Assembly (NCBI GenBank): GCA_963922205.1
Contig: CAWUHX010000081.1
Span: forward strand, 1 to 64,000
Source of the DNA: Romanomermis culicivorax
Lineage: Eukaryota > Nematoda > Enoplea > Mermithida > Mermithidae
Length of the DNA stretch: 64,000 nt
Direction: 5' to 3'
A program made the position numbers and the translations under genes. Shown piece after piece: positions 30,241 through 42,332 of the stretch; position 1 is the first letter of the stretch; every line of letters starts with the position of its first letter. The notes beneath the pieces are model-generated. The model ran no database searches and had not been told where the DNA came from. It was given only the letters and a program-made list of their open reading frames with translations.

Positions 30241-32088
30241 TCTAGGATCACCTGAAGAAGAAGGTAGTATACCTGACAAATTCATGGGCTCGACCTGGTC
30301 GAGGACTTCCGTAGCCGAATCCGTGGGGATTGAAGGCGGTGGTCCTGGAGGGACGATGCGGGCCGGTGGCGCTGGAGACGTCGTGTTTGCGGCTGGAGCT
30401 GGCTCGGCAGTCGTGGTTTTGGGGATGCAATACGATGCGAGGATCTTAGCATGGCCAACAAACTGCGGTGTCGTCGAGGGGTCCATGGTGACCGGCATTG
30501 CATACCTTGGTGGTGGTGGTGGCAGAGGTATGTCCGATACATTTATCGGTACGGGTACCTGAGCTGCTTGGACCACTGAAAATCCAATACTGATTACGCA
30601 GACAGGATAACACTGTTGTGAAGGATCTGTCAGGTGTTCAGCAATTGCCTCATCATCCAGATCAAGAGGATCTGGATGAGGAGGGCCATCGGTAGCCCCA
30701 ACGGCGTTGTTGCAACGTATGGGCTGCCGATATTGGTTCCCCATCCCGTTAGGAGGGTGATAACCATTTCTCTGATGATACACATTTGTCCCCTGGGAAG
30801 AATAACCAGTATTTTGGTAGTCATTCTCACCCGTGTTTGCCGGATTGCGCTGCGGACAGGCAGTTGATTGGTGCACTCGCACTTGACGATAATGAGGGCA
30901 TGGCCTATCACATCGGTCCGTGGGGTGGGCACGTGTACGGCAAAAATAACAGCGACCACCGTTAGCGGTGTTGTTACCGATAGCGGCACCGGTGGGATGC
31001 TGGGCCCGGCAGTCGGCGTCGCTATGTGTACACAGTCCGTGGAAGGAGCACGTTTGAAGGTGTGCTCCCGACGAGCGTCGCCCAGCGGACTGATTTGGTG
31101 TTGACGGCTGTGGAGGCAGCGTCTGTTGGATTGGCGCTGGTGCACGTTGCTGGGCCGTAAGCTTCGCTACGTGGGCCGTTAGCCTGGCCATTTCCTGTTT
31201 CAAGCAGCGAACCTCATCGGCGGAGGATGATGACCTTTGAGCGTTGCTCTGACGACCGTTAGCGCTTCTGTTAGGCATATCGGGATTATATCTGGCGTGT
31301 TTAGGTTCTGAAGAGAAAACGGCGTTAGATGGTGGGGTGTACCGAATCTCGTCCTGAAAGATTTGGGATTCTGCGTAACAGGCTGCCTTGAGTGTCTCTT
31401 CAAGAGTCGTAAACTCCCTAAACTTGATACTATCTCGGAGGACCAGTTTCAATCCTCACAGAAAGATAGGTTTGATGATAGAATCTCTGACATCCGTTGC
31501 GAGATCTGGATACGCTACCCTGGACAGTCTCTTGAGGTGCTCAAGGTAGACTATCGCGGACTCTGTCAGCTTCTGCAGTCGATCTTGGATCAGCTGCTGA
31601 TGCAGATCAGAGTCGCGCCCTACCGGAAAATCTTTCCGTAGAAAAGCCGTAAACTCTTCGTAGCGGGTAGGTTGTGGAGTGCTGTTGCTAAAGTCCCGGT
31701 AGGAGGCAAGAGCAGGACCCGTAAGGCATGACTCCAGAAAGGCAATTTTATACGCATGTTCCGTTTCGCTTACACCCTGGAGTGTAAAGAAACGAGTAAG
31801 ATGCGACATAAAATCTGTGATAGACTCACCAAAAGCACCGGAGAAGGTTGGAGGGGCCATAAAGCTGGACACGGGAGGGTGCCTCCGACCATTCATGGCC
31901 TCTAACTTTTGGTTGAGTGGTCCAAGAGCATTCTCAAATGCTGCCTGGACCTTGTTCTCGATCTGTGAAGGGAGATCAGTTTCCGACTTCATGTCCGAGA
32001 GTTCGTTTTCCCGTAAGGTGGTTAGAACAGACGTTCTTGCCCCTGAAGCAATTAAGTCAAATTGAATAGAGAGCGGCTCACGGCTCAC
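30241..32088 (-). CDS. Gag polyprotein, interrupted by TGA
   Basis: ATG at 32088. The capsid region includes [23 protein letters not shown] and [14 protein letters not shown], typical of Ty3/gypsy-like Gag. A TGA at 31456-31458 interrupts the capsid domain; the same frame continues immediately with [10 protein letters not shown]. Farther on are a helical region and a CCHC zinc knuckle ([14 protein letters not shown], with the exact C-x2-C-x4-H-x4-C spacing), another Cys/His cluster, and a proline-rich tail. The useful frame ends near 30241, although the raw frame is open to 30025. The stop is a single codon in an otherwise open gene. Confidence 0.9.
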
Positions 32089-33439
32089 TGGTCTGTACAG
32101 GCTGGGTACTGAGACGGCAGGAACGACGAGGTGTCTCTTTTGTGTAAAGTGAAAGTGAGTACTACTTTTGAATTCGCGGCGAAAGAGCGCGTGAATTCGA
32201 AAAACCTGTGCGCGACGGCGTTTGTGATGTAAACGTGGTTTAGTTTAAGACTAGCGACCACGAAAATGGAGCTAGAATGGGAATAGGATTGTAAGATGCA
32301 AGATCAGAGTACACCAGGGTGATGCAGAAGGGAATTTATCTGGTCACCCGTGATGGATATAGGCATGGCCTTGAGATATGGGGGAATCGATGCCGACCAA
32401 AAGGATGTAGAGTTGGGACCTGGACCCGGCAATTAGAATAGCCGAAAGGAGGACAGAGGAATAGATATAAGAGGAGAGAAAAGGCGGTTTTCCTGCCGAG
32501 AAATAAGTTGACGGATGAACCCGCTCAGGAGGGATTTTTCCTGGAGGTTCGACCGTTTGTACTAGTTTACAAACCTTGGGGCGAGGCGGACTTGTAGCCG
32601 GCAAGATCCTACTCACCAGGAGTAGCGCATAAAGTGGCATAAAGTGAAAAGGATGTGGACAACTGAAAGTGAACTTAAAAGGGAGCAATAAATAGGGACA
32701 AAACTAATTTACAAACCCAGTTACGCAAAGGGGTCGCGCAGTTACGCAACGGGCCTCACTCGCCAGGAGCGATTGCGATCTCTGTACAGTGTGATGGACT
32801 ATACAGGAGGTTCCATGCTGGACGACATTCGCAAGTAACTTACAGCCGTGTCTGAAACAGGAGCCCGCATTCTGAACAGAACAGACACTCTCCAGGAGTA
32901 TTATATACAGCTGGTGGTTGGGTTGCCGATCACTGAGATGTAATGAGGCTCCCAGGTCACACAGTGGAAGAGAGAGAGAGCACGGGTACCAAGGGTGCTA
33001 TTCTGACACACTCAGTCAGTTAATATGAATTTACTCTGGATGTTTTGAGGGCGCACCCGAAAACATCTAAGGGATCACGGGTACAAGGTGTCCCTGGGTG
33101 ATTAATTGAGTGTAAATAACTGAGGCGGACCCAGTTATGTATTGAGGCGTACTCAATACCTTCCCTGAGGCGGACTCAATGGTGCCTAATATATTACATG
33201 ACTAACAGGGGTGGACCGCGGAGGCGGACTCTGGGTCAGTGGCGACTCTAGCGCGGGCATCGTTAAGCCAGTTAACGAAGGCGTTCAAGTGAATAAAATA
33301 TGACAGGGGGTCCTATACACTCTAGGCCCAACTGGAGGCTGTGCCGCGGTCCCTCGGGAACCACTATGGCGGGGACACTAAAGGCGATCTATGTATGACA
33401 GCTCGATGAGATGAAAGAGAAGGAGTGAATTTAGATAAG

Positions 33440-34510
33440 AAATTTACAAGAAGGCTGCTGAACTCTTGCAGACGTCAAACACAGGCAGTACTGACTGCAA
33501 ATGCCTACCGTCTGCATGAGTCAAACAACCAACCCAGCTGAGGCTGAGTGCAACTCGTTCAAACCTGCAGTCAAAGCTTAAAGGCAGCCACGTGCTGATC
33601 AACAGTGCCGCTACCCAGGGGGACAACCTGATCAGTCACGGACTAGAGAGCATCTCAGGTGGTGTATGTATGTGGACTGATGTTTCCCAGGCATCAGTCC
33701 CAGACACACACCAACCCTTTGGCAAGAGCAGCAGGTGATAGGACCATGCGCCAGCAACCACCTACGACTCAAGTGGAATACTCATAGGACCGACAGTAAC
33801 CTGGTGCTGACGTCAAAAGGTAGGGGGTATGAACCAACACATGACCTTGGTGCTGACTGCAGATGGCTGGGATAAGAGTATTCAAGTATCATGTCGCAGT
33901 TGCAGACGCCAGGGGTAAGTGCCTAAGGCCAGCAGATCCCTGCAGTAACACGTAATGTTGCCGTTGCAGACGTCAGAAATAAGATCATGTAACCTCAATT
34001 CCTGCTGTGAGAACATGATACATTGTCATTGCTGACGTCAGCAATAGGGCCCTGAAGCCAACTATCGGTATACAGCAACACGTGATGGTGCCATTGCTGA
34101 CGTCAAAAGGTGGAACTGAGGGTCCGATACCTTAAGTCAATGACATGAGATGCGGTTGTTGCAGACGTCAGATGTGGCACTCGTAAGACCTGCACATCTT
34201 TGAATAGTGACACCTAGCGTCACCATTGCTGACGTCACAGATGGGGTGCAGGAGACCAGCCAAACCTGTTGCAACAACATTAGCTTCAGCTGTTGCAGAC
34301 GTCAGGAGTCAGTACTGCAGGAGTATTAACTTAAACAATAACACGTGATGTCACTGTTGCTGACGTCAGGAGTAGAACCCGGAGGGCTACCCACCCCTTA
34401 AAACAACAGCGAGTGAAGCGGCTGTTGCAGACGTTAGTGGGTGCATCCGTGAGGCTGAACCACACAACAACAACAACCCGTAACGTTGTTGTTGCTGACG
34501 TCAAAGAGCA
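33440..34510 (-). repeat. Array of ATF/CREB-like GACGTC repeats, period about 65 bp
   Basis: GTTGC(A/T)GACGTCA recurs at about 33962, 34026, 34092, 34155, 34223, 34290, 34351, 34421 and 34485, with weaker copies back to 33466. Spacing is 61-70 bases. The base before GACGTC is A in some units and T in others, close to alternating. It lies in the untranslated leader between the 5' LTR and gag. Confidence 0.85.
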
Positions 34511-34560
34511 TGACCCGTAAAGTCTATGGTCTAGATGCAACAACCCGAAAATAGAAGAGA

Positions 34561-35658
34561 AAAGACCTTACAGTAAGTAGGAATGGAAAAGAGAGAGAGA
34601 AACTTACGTAAGGGTGTCATACTGTAGCGGTGGCGAAAATTTTTTTTTTTTTTTTTACCACTCAGATGACGGAGGAAGGAAAGAAATGGAGGAAAAATAA
34701 CCAAAAAGCAGAAAGTACGAGGTTTGGAACATACGCGTGTTAAATGTGTAAACAGTGGGTGTAAAATTTTTGGGCCGGAGAAGTGAGCAATTCCAACAGT
34801 TTCCCTCGAACCACAAAAATACTATACACAATTAACAGATCGCAGCCACGTATGACGTCCAGAATCATAGGTGGAGGGTGTACTGTATCATGGGGTCATG
34901 GACCACCGACAGTCAGGAGAGGCCGTCAACCCCTACAGCTGTGATACCAGTACCCGCGTATGGGTATACTGTAGTTACAGTACGGGAATGGACACAGGCG
35001 TACTGTAACGGCACCCACCCTGAGGGTTACAGTATACCACCCAAAATGAGAGAGGGGGGAAATAAAGGGAAAAGAAACAAATAAGGTAGTTTACAACATA
35101 GACTAAGTATGTAGAATATACAGGATTATTCAGAGGAGGTATACAGAATACTCGATATATAACTCAACTCTGGGGCAAATAACTCGACTCTGAGGACATT
35201 TAGCTCAGCTCTGGGGATAAATAACTCGACTCAGGGGGAATTTATTACTCATAGGGGCGATACACACGCATGAGATAATTATTTACACATATAGATCACA
35301 TTTAGATCACTTTGTAAGGGCGAATTTCGTCCTACAGTAATTAAACTCGAGGTCAAGGGGAAAGTTTCTGACTTACAGTAATAACACTCGATTTCAGGGG
35401 GAAATTTCTGACCTACAGTAATAATACTTGATTCCAGGGGAAATTTCCGACCTACAGTAGTGGTAATCCGAAATAAGGGACATTCCCGACCCATTAGGCA
35501 GTAAACCCGAATATGGGGGGTCTCGGACTTATTGGATGGCTAGTACCTGATTTTAAGGGGGCTTGTCCGACTTAAAATGGGAATTGACCCGACCTGGGGG
35601 TAGTTCCGACCCAAGGGTGAAGTTTTTGCACTTAAGGGCGAGTGCCAGACTTAAGGTC
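34561..35658 (-). other. Retroelement leader with short tandem repeats
   Basis: No gene. Contents include an 18-base T run near 34639, ACTGTAG/TACAGTA phrases (34870-35040), about 30-base units around AACTCGACTCTGGGG (35160-35240), and about 55-base units around CGACCTACAGTAATAA (35330-35470), which end near the primer-binding site. Confidence 0.6.
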
Positions 35659-35676
35659 GATTTTCCAGCCTCGCCA
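35659..35676 (-). promoter_or_regulatory. Primer-binding site
   Basis: Directly next to the 5' LTR, the - strand reads TGGCGAGGCTGGAAAAT. TGG pairs with the CCA end of a tRNA, as expected for priming of reverse transcription. I cannot name the tRNA with certainty. Confidence 0.75.
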
Positions 35677-37086
35677 TGTCACGTTTATGCCAGTTTTGAT
35701 GGGGGAGCTGGGGAGGTTTGGGTATCACATCAGGTAGTACCGTGTTTTAGATGTCACATTGATGGTGAACCATATCAGATTGATCCTATTACAGTGAGTA
35801 ATAGGCTGTGACTCCTGATGGATACTGGCATTTTCCCCAGGCTCCCCTGGTTGGCATTGGGGGCCTAACCTGGCGAATGGTGGCTATAGGGAGACCCATA
35901 GCTGGTACTCTCTGGTGTTGTCTTGGGGTCTTACTGTAGGGTAATGGACAACGCTGCCAGGCTAGGTGCGACAATCCCCGAGTCCTACTCAGTGAGAGTG
36001 GGGACAGGGTCACCCGTGAAATGACCTAATTTGTGGGACCCGGTTATGAACCAGACAGCCCCTTTTTAGCCCGAACCTGAGAGGTGGAGGCCCTACTTAT
36101 CTGTGGAAGACCTGGGAAACCGACTTAAGAAGGGTTCCCCAACAAATACCCCACAAACAACAATAATCCCCTGAGAAGACTCACCTAGTCCTGCTTCTCA
36201 AGCGATTCGATGAATCAGGCGGCAAGTCCCTGGATACTTTCGGTCTTCTGGCACTGGAGCGGGGGGATGCGATCCACATGAGTCCTAGCGACGAGTTTCG
36301 GCTATCGGAAGGCGATTCTCCAACGTTTCTTTGCAAACCGGGGCGGTCGGACACCTGGCACTGATGGGCAGCGGGTACTGTAGATGGGTAAGCGGCGGAT
36401 GCAGTAGAGGGATATAAATTTATGCAAATTTATTTGAGAATAAGGCGGCCGACGCACAGGTGTATATAAAATTATGCAAATTTAAAATAAGGCGGCGGAC
36501 GCGGAGTTACAACCGGACGGAAGCTTGGTGAACCCAAAAGTGAGCCAAAAATTAAAGAAACATGTCCTTTTAAGGACATGTTTGGCTACAGCTGCAGCTT
36601 GGGCGGAGTTTCTCGGCATCCCAAGCTAACTTCTGCAGCTAGACGCGATGCAGAAGATGCCTATGAGCACATAGACATTTTTTCGTTCACATGCGTTTAG
36701 CACTGAGGCCGACTGCAGTGCCTATGCTAAGCATATGAACGTCTTTAGCTAAACTTCTTAGCTAGTCGTTTTTGCGTAACAAAAACGACGCTAATTTTTG
36801 GTGATAAGAGGTGCATGGAATGCACCAAAAATAGCCATGTGCTCGTGGAGCACGGCTGGCGGAAGTTTTTAGCTAAAGGGCTTACTGTAGCCCGCGTTCA
36901 TAAAGAAATAAAAATACAACAAAACGAAACATAGAAATGCATGAAAATATAAAAATAAACGCAAAATGCATGTGTAAAAATGAAATAAACGAAAACATGA
37001 ATGAGTAATAAACAAATCATGAAGAAAAACAAAATATTGACATGATCGCAATCACGTGACATTGGGGAATTGAGCGGCACGTGACA
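35677..37086 (-). repeat. 5' LTR of the retroelement
   Basis: 1,410 bp, same ends as the other LTR. The - strand transcript would start within it. It carries the same series of perfect hairpins as 24028-24340, at 36560-36870. Confidence 0.95.
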
Positions 37087-37553
37087 ATGTAGATCATGTT
37101 GAGTTTGCATTGACATGATTTTTTGGTAGCTAGATATACTTTCAAGCATATTCACTGTATCCATTCTTTGCAATTGAACCAACAAAATCTATGTTATCCA
37201 CAATTTGAATTGCCAGAAGAAAGATCGACCAAAGAATGTGTTGATATTTTGTCAGCAGAAACAACAGACAAAATTGTCAAGGTTGTGGAAAAATTGATGA
37301 AAATTTTAACGAAGGAACATGTCTGCCAAAGTTTATCAATTAATCCGAGAGCGTGGAAGTTGCATTGAGCAGATTGAATGAAGTCATACAATAATTGCAT
37401 CCTCCCATCATGAAAGTCCAACGTCTCAGCCTCGTTATGCTGCTAGTAAAGTAAAGAAATTCACTTGTTACTCAAATCAGTGACTCTGTTGAGAGTGGCC
37501 AAAGCAGCCACCTCAACTACGAATTGTTGCAAAAAGAGAGCACTTTTCCTGCT

Positions 37554-37627
37554 GCTCAGTTCACTCAGTTGGTTAGAGCGTGCGGATGGTAGCTGCAAGG
37601 TCCTGGGTTCAAGTCCCAGACTGAGCC
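37554..37627 (+). tRNA. tRNA-Thr(GGT)-like gene
   Basis: The seven-base acceptor stem GCTCAGT pairs perfectly with ACTGAGC. The D arm is short (three good pairs), the anticodon stem is five pairs with one G-T wobble, and the loop ATGGTAG places GGT in the anticodon position. The T stem CTGGG/CCCAG is perfect, with loop TTCAAGT. A TTTT lies six bases after the end. The anticodon reads as threonine. It could also be the head of a tRNA-derived SINE: CCTGCT before it and AGCAGG at about 37651 form a short inverted pair. Confidence 0.7.
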
Positions 37628-39251
37628 TAACTTTTACTGAAACCCCGAGTAGCAGGAACAGGTTGCCTCAACAACTCAATTTTACTAAATTCATTTCTTA
37701 TAACATTTTGTACCTATACAGAACTGTAGACAGCTGTAAAAAGGCTTTTTCAGAACTCAGAAAAAATGGTGCTATCAAAAAACAAAACGGTTGTGCCAAG
37801 TTTGGCCTACTCCACAAAACATATTTTGTTTGACAGTTTTTTGCTTGTAGGAGCATAATTTTGCTAACATTAAGAAAAAGCTTGACATATGCATTAATCC
37901 TACACTTTTTCAGAATTTGAAGTCCCAAAAAAGAGATTCATGATAATTCCAAGTGATATCTTTGTCGAAAAATTAAAATATTTTTATCATTGTTTCCATA
38001 CTGTAATTGTTTTTGTGCACTAAGCGAGTTGCATTTTCGTTGAAAACGGTCATTTTATTTTATAATTTGCTTATAATTCTATCGAATCCATAAAGCTCGT
38101 AAATAGAAGCCTTATTAATATATTAGTTAGCTTTTCAGTCACGTTTATGACATTATCATGATTTTAAAAGTAACTTTGACGTTTTGCGTTCCAAACAACA
38201 GTTTACTGTATTGATGGCTTAACGCTTTGACGCTTGTTTGCGTTGCTAACGCTGGGTTGGCGTGAACCACCGTTTTTTCCTCAAATGGGGTCTTTTGAGG
38301 AAAAAAATTTCGAAATGAGGAAAAAAATTTTGGGTATGGTTCTCATTGAGGAAAAAGTTTTGGGGAATTCAAAACCGAAAAGATGCGTTTTGGTGGACTT
38401 AAAAGGGTCAAAATCTCAAAATTTTCCGGCGCTTCGCGCCGGTCACGGGTACAATCTTAACTATTTTCTATCAGGCGCGGCCATTAGCATATCTACTTCG
38501 ACTTACTAATTAATGCTCAACAGTTTTATCAATCGAGTTAGCTCGTTTCATTTTCTAGTCGTTAACAGTCAATTATGTCGCCCAAAATTGAGATTTTTCA
38601 TCAATTTTCTCAATTTTTTCTCTCGATGTTTGGAATTTTTTAAGCGTCTGCAACCTGAACTTTTGCGTTTATTGAAGATGGAAATTGAAGACATCATTCT
38701 ACACTGCGATTTTAGAACTTCTGTTTATGAATATCTGTTGGAGAGACTTATTTTCCAGCGTTTTAGAATATAAAAACTTGAAAATTTTTCCGTATCGCGC
38801 TTCGCGCCGGAATGAGAAACAAATTATACTTCATCAGTCGGATTTTAATTTATTTCCCAACGTTGTGAAGGTTCAATTTCCAGCGTTTTAGAAAGTGAAA
38901 ATCCAAAAATTTTTCCGGCGCTCCGCGCCAGACCAAGAACTAAATAAAATTGGTATTGCTGCAGCTGGTGCACACCACCTTTTTTTCCTCGAAGATTTTT
39001 TCCACATGAGAACCGGACCCAAAATTTTTTTCCTCATTTTCCAAAAAATTTCCTCATTTTTAAAAACGCTTATAATGTGGCTACGGATGCTTTTTTATGC
39101 ATTTTAGAAGCATACCCAAGCATTTTGTTGTATTGGAGTCAGAAACCTGCAAAAATGAGGAAAAAATTGAGAAAATTCTGGTTATGTTTGTTAAAAATGA
39201 GCTCATGAAGAATACATTGGTGTTCTACAGGAGCAGGTGAAGCATGTTAAC
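37628..39251. other. Intergenic, dispersed GC-cored repeats
   Basis: No gene supported. It contains several copies of a dispersed motif, TTCCGGCGC..TTCGCGCCGG, with a palindromic GC core in AT-rich flanks (38427, 38797 and 38917), plus runs of 'gaggaaaaaatt' phrases (38270-38360 and 38990-39060). Confidence 0.6.
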
Positions 39252-39394
39252 CAGAGGTCCCCATGGTCAGATTTTTCAGGTAGGGGTAAAATTGAAAATT
39301 TTCGGGGGTAGTGTAGCTAAATGTCCACTAAACACGTTATTTGGTCTGAAAATTAGGCAACCAGTGATCAATTTTAAGGGCTTTAGGGTAGGGG

Positions 39395-40433
39395 CAGGGT
39401 TGGCAAGACCTGGGTTTTTGGGTTTTTCTGGGTTTTTCTGGGTGCATTGTTTTGACAAAATTTGGGTTTTTGGGTTTTTGGGTTTTTCTTAATTCTTTTA
39501 AAATGAGGATTTCATCGTTAATTTGAGGATTTCATCGTTAATTTCCCTGTGGCAAATCCAGAACGAGATTGAGGATTTCATCGTTAATTTTCCTGTGGCA
39601 AATCCAGAACTAGCTGACCAAAAAAGTGCTGTGTATCAAGAATTGACGCAATACATGATTGAGGCAAAATTTCAAAAACAAAATAACTCATTTCGCTACC
39701 AGATGCTCGTCAAAAAGAAAAAGTCTGTCCTTGAATATTGGCTCACAGATGGAGCTGACTGGCCGCTGGTGCAACGAATCGCTCTGAAGGTACACATAGA
39801 TAACATGTTATTTGTTTCAATGTATTACATGTATAAAAAATTAATTGAGGTTTTTTTGCTCGTTGTCTCTACCGCATCTTCGGAAAGAAACTTCTCTACC
39901 TTTGGCTTCATACATTCCAAGCTGCGAAATCAGTTGTCGACGGAAACAGTGCGCAAACTGGTATTCGTTAAGACAAACTTTGGGCTGCTAGAAAGTTCCC
40001 GTGACTGTGAATCTGATGAAGTGAGCGAAGCCGAAGCGTGAAATTTGATTTCCGTAATTTTCAATTTTTTAAAGTGACATTTCAATTTTTAGTGTTTAGA
40101 TCATGCAATAAAAAATTCAATAAACAGCCAATCGTTTTAATGAGCCAAATCGATAAAATCGTTGTGCAATGTGCAGTCGCGTGACTCGTGTAAATATGTT
40201 ACAACCAAATGTATAGTCAGTCTTGAACACTGTTCAGCAATTCAATACACTTTATACGTTAAAAATAACATTCTCATATATATTTTAAGTAAAATGATCA
40301 TTCATTAGTACAAAACTGGAACAAAAACCCTAGAAAAACCCACCAAAAACCCAGAAAAACCCACCAAAAACCCAGAAAAACCCACCCAAAAACCCAAAAA
40401 TGAAGATTTCAAAAACTGGGTTTTTGCCAACCC
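39395..40433. mobile_element. hAT transposon deletion derivative
   Basis: Ends CAGGGTTGGCAA...TTGCCAACCCTG, 12-bp inverted repeats of hAT type, with a perfect 8-bp duplication GGTAGGGG (39387-39394 and 40434-40441). Both subterminal regions are filled with GGGTTTTT(CT) repeats in opposite orientation (39410-39490 and 40325-40400), likely transposase binding sites. Confidence 0.93.
39523..40041 (+). pseudogene. hAT transposase, C-terminal dimerisation region only
   Basis: About 170 codons. ADWPLVQRIALKV, then VSTASSERNFSTFGFIHSKLRNQLS and VRKLVFVKTN, is the conserved C-terminal dimerisation domain of hAT transposases (S-S-E-R-x-F-S core). The DDE catalytic part, zinc finger and N-terminus are missing, so the element is non-autonomous. 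The N-terminal 30 residues are encoded by a short tandem repeat (GAGGATTTCATCGTTAATTT units at 39503-39590). Confidence 0.85.
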
Positions 40434-40734
40434 TGGGTAGGGGTAATACCCCCCCTCATACTACTCCCCATGGGGTGGTCTGATGTTAACGATAGAGTTC
40501 TAGGGAATTTATCCGGTATTAACATTTCTATGGTTCCAATTAGAATCATCTAATTTTATTTTGTTCATGATCCGGCGCGGAGCGCCGGGAAAATTTTTGG
40601 ATTTTCCCTTTCTAAAATGCTGGCTGGAGGTAGCTGTCGAAAATTGAAGGTTGGAGGAGAGTCATTGACAACTGTTTATACAGGTATGGTTAACATTTAA
40701 TTATTGTCAGTCATCATCACACATGTAACAGAAG

Positions 40735-41035
40735 CCCTGAGGTCTGGGAATTACTGATTCCCAAAATTTTCAGGGATAGGTCCTCTAATGAAAAAATTTT
40801 TTCATCAAAAAAAGTCCGAAAAACGGTTCAAAAAATAGTAATTTTTGTTGGAAAACGCGGTGAAAAATGTATTTATGGCGCCAAGCACCGAGAAAATTGA
40901 CACTTTCCAGCTTTTTCCCGACCTGACTACCAAATGGCTAACCATATAATTGGCTAATCTTGTGGGAATCACCATACGGCCTACAATTTCTGTGGGTAGG
41001 TTCTTACGGTACTTCCCCAATTACATGTTTGATTT
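40735..41035. repeat. Dispersed repeat, CTGACTACCATATGGCTA family, copy 1
   Basis: Shares phrases with 42670-42975, 57000-57410 and, inverted, 60640-61020: a run like GTCCGAAAAACGGTTCAAAA, then 'aaaaatgtatttatggcgc', then a 'ctaccatatggctagccata' end. About 300-400 bp. No clear ends or target duplication seen, so the class is unknown. Confidence 0.6.
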
Positions 41036-41049
41036 AGATACTATAGGTC

Positions 41050-41266
41050 CATACCTGTAAGACCTCCGACCAGTTGGGGGGGGGGGGTAGAAAAAAGTCG
41101 ACATTTTTCCCAAAAAAGGCCAAAAAACATACACTTTTTGCCAAATTTTTTTAATTTTTTCCCAACTGGGAGGGGGGTTGGGGGGGGGGTAAATGATTTT
41201 GGGTACAGGGTTGGCCAAGTTGGGGGGGGGGTCCCCCGCAACCCCCCCCCCCCAAGTACAGGTATG
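41050..41266. mobile_element. hAT-type MITE, copy 2 (CATACCTGTA ends)
   Basis: CATACCTGTAAGACC...AAGTACAGGTATG, flanked by TAGGTC on both sides (41044-41049 and 41267-41272), with the outer two bases not matching. Long G and C runs inside. Confidence 0.8.
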
Positions 41267-41558
41267 TAGGTCATCTTAACCCCCAATTTACAAAGTCGGA
41301 AATGGAGGAAGGAAAGTGAGAACTTTCTTATGAATTTTATGGAATTGAATTATCTCAACATTCTATTTCTTTGTGAATTATAAATCATTTCCTCGGATAG
41401 CTTTTCTCACGTTACTGGCGTGAATAGATGAGGATGGCGAGTAGAGTAGGCATAACTTTTACGCATATTCAGTGTGATGAATAGCTTTAATTAGATTTTT
41501 ATGAAATAAATACTGTGATGTGATGTGCGTATTGATATTCAATAAACCTGTTCTAGCA

Positions 41559-42332
41559 ATGACAGCAGTTCCATCTCACGTAGCGCCTATCAAGGAAGAA
41601 TTTCTCTACAAAAATTTGAATAGAACATCTGATGGAAAAGAAGAGGATCAACGAAGTAAGAAAAGTAATGATGTAGAGGATGAAGAAGTTGGGCCTCCAA
41701 AGTCCAAGCGCGCCAAACAACGGGGTTTGAACAAAAATCGACCACGAGACAAGCGCCCCGATTCATCATTATTGCTGTGCTCGTCGTTCTTTAAGACTAG
41801 AACTTGCCAGTACGGCGAAAAATGTAAATTCTCACACGATCTGGAAACGTTTTGGGAAAATAAGCCTGCCGATCTGGGCGATAAATGTCCCATTTTTGAC
41901 ATACGAGGATTTTGCAGTTATGGTATCACTTGTCGATTCGCTAAAAGTCATACGGGCGAAAATTTGATTAGTTTATCGAATGGAAACCCAAATCCCTCAA
42001 ATCTGGACGTTGACGACGAAATCAACAAATTAAATTTTGAGACTAAAGTCAAGCTTCAGAAAAGAATCTATGACTGCCGAATCAGCGACGAGTACTTACA
42101 AACTTTGGCCAAAAAGAAAAAAAGCAATTGTCGCGAGGATGAAAGAGAAGGATCCGAAATTTGCTGCAACGAAAAACGCATACCTAAAAAAATTAAGGCT
42201 GAAGATTGGAAGAGGAAGTTGTTTTTAGCGCCTCTGACGACCGTTGGAAATCTGCCTTTCCGGCGAGTTTGTATCGATTTCGGAGCCGAAATAACATGCG
42301 GTGAAATGGCATTAGCAACTGAACTTTTACAG
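41559..42332 (+). CDS. DUS3L: DUS3L exon 1: tRNA dihydrouridine synthase 3-like
   Basis: DUS3 reduces uridine in the variable loop of cytoplasmic tRNAs, using FMN and NADPH. This exon holds the N-terminal regulatory half: a basic linker with nuclear-localisation character ([11 protein letters not shown]), two CCCH zinc fingers ([20 protein letters not shown] and [22 protein letters not shown]), then the start of the TIM barrel ([29 protein letters not shown]). The ATG at 41559 follows a possible splice acceptor (TTCTAG), so a non-coding first exon may lie upstream. Donor GTGCAG after 42332, phase 0. The four exons together give 567 codons in continuous frame, close to the usual size. Confidence 0.93.

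Larger units (their letters stand above)
23143..37086 (-). mobile_element. LTR retroelement with env-like gene and no reverse transcriptase
   Basis: Two 1,410-bp direct repeats bound the element, each starting TGTCACGT and ending ACGTGACA. Flanks share ATGT (23139-23142 and 37087-37090), a 4-bp duplication. By eye the LTRs differ at roughly 16 positions, so insertion is fairly recent. The genes lie on -. Order from 5': leader of 3.6 kb, gag, an extra ORF, env-like glycoprotein, protease-like domains, integrase. Reverse transcriptase and RNase H, expected before integrase, are missing, so this copy cannot move on its own. Confidence 0.95.
39252..40482. mobile_element. hAT-type MITE (CAGAGGTCCCC family) carrying a nested hAT
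   Basis: Starts CAGAGGTCCCCATGG and ends CCATGGGGTGGTCTG, flanked by a perfect 8-bp duplication ATGTTAAC (39244-39251 and 40483-40490). Without the nested element at 39395-40433 the host MITE is only about 190 bp. Larger relatives of the same family lie at 49711-51503 and 52731-55037. Confidence 0.88.

Noticed and set aside
33440..34510. CRISPR-like array
   Set aside because: Regular spacing, but units are diverged along their whole length, the conserved core is only about 13 bases, and it lies in a retroelement leader of an animal genome.
41021..41286. Proline/glycine-rich frames in G- and C-run regions
   Set aside because: They lie within the CATACCTGTA MITE family and recur in every copy as products of homopolymer tracts.
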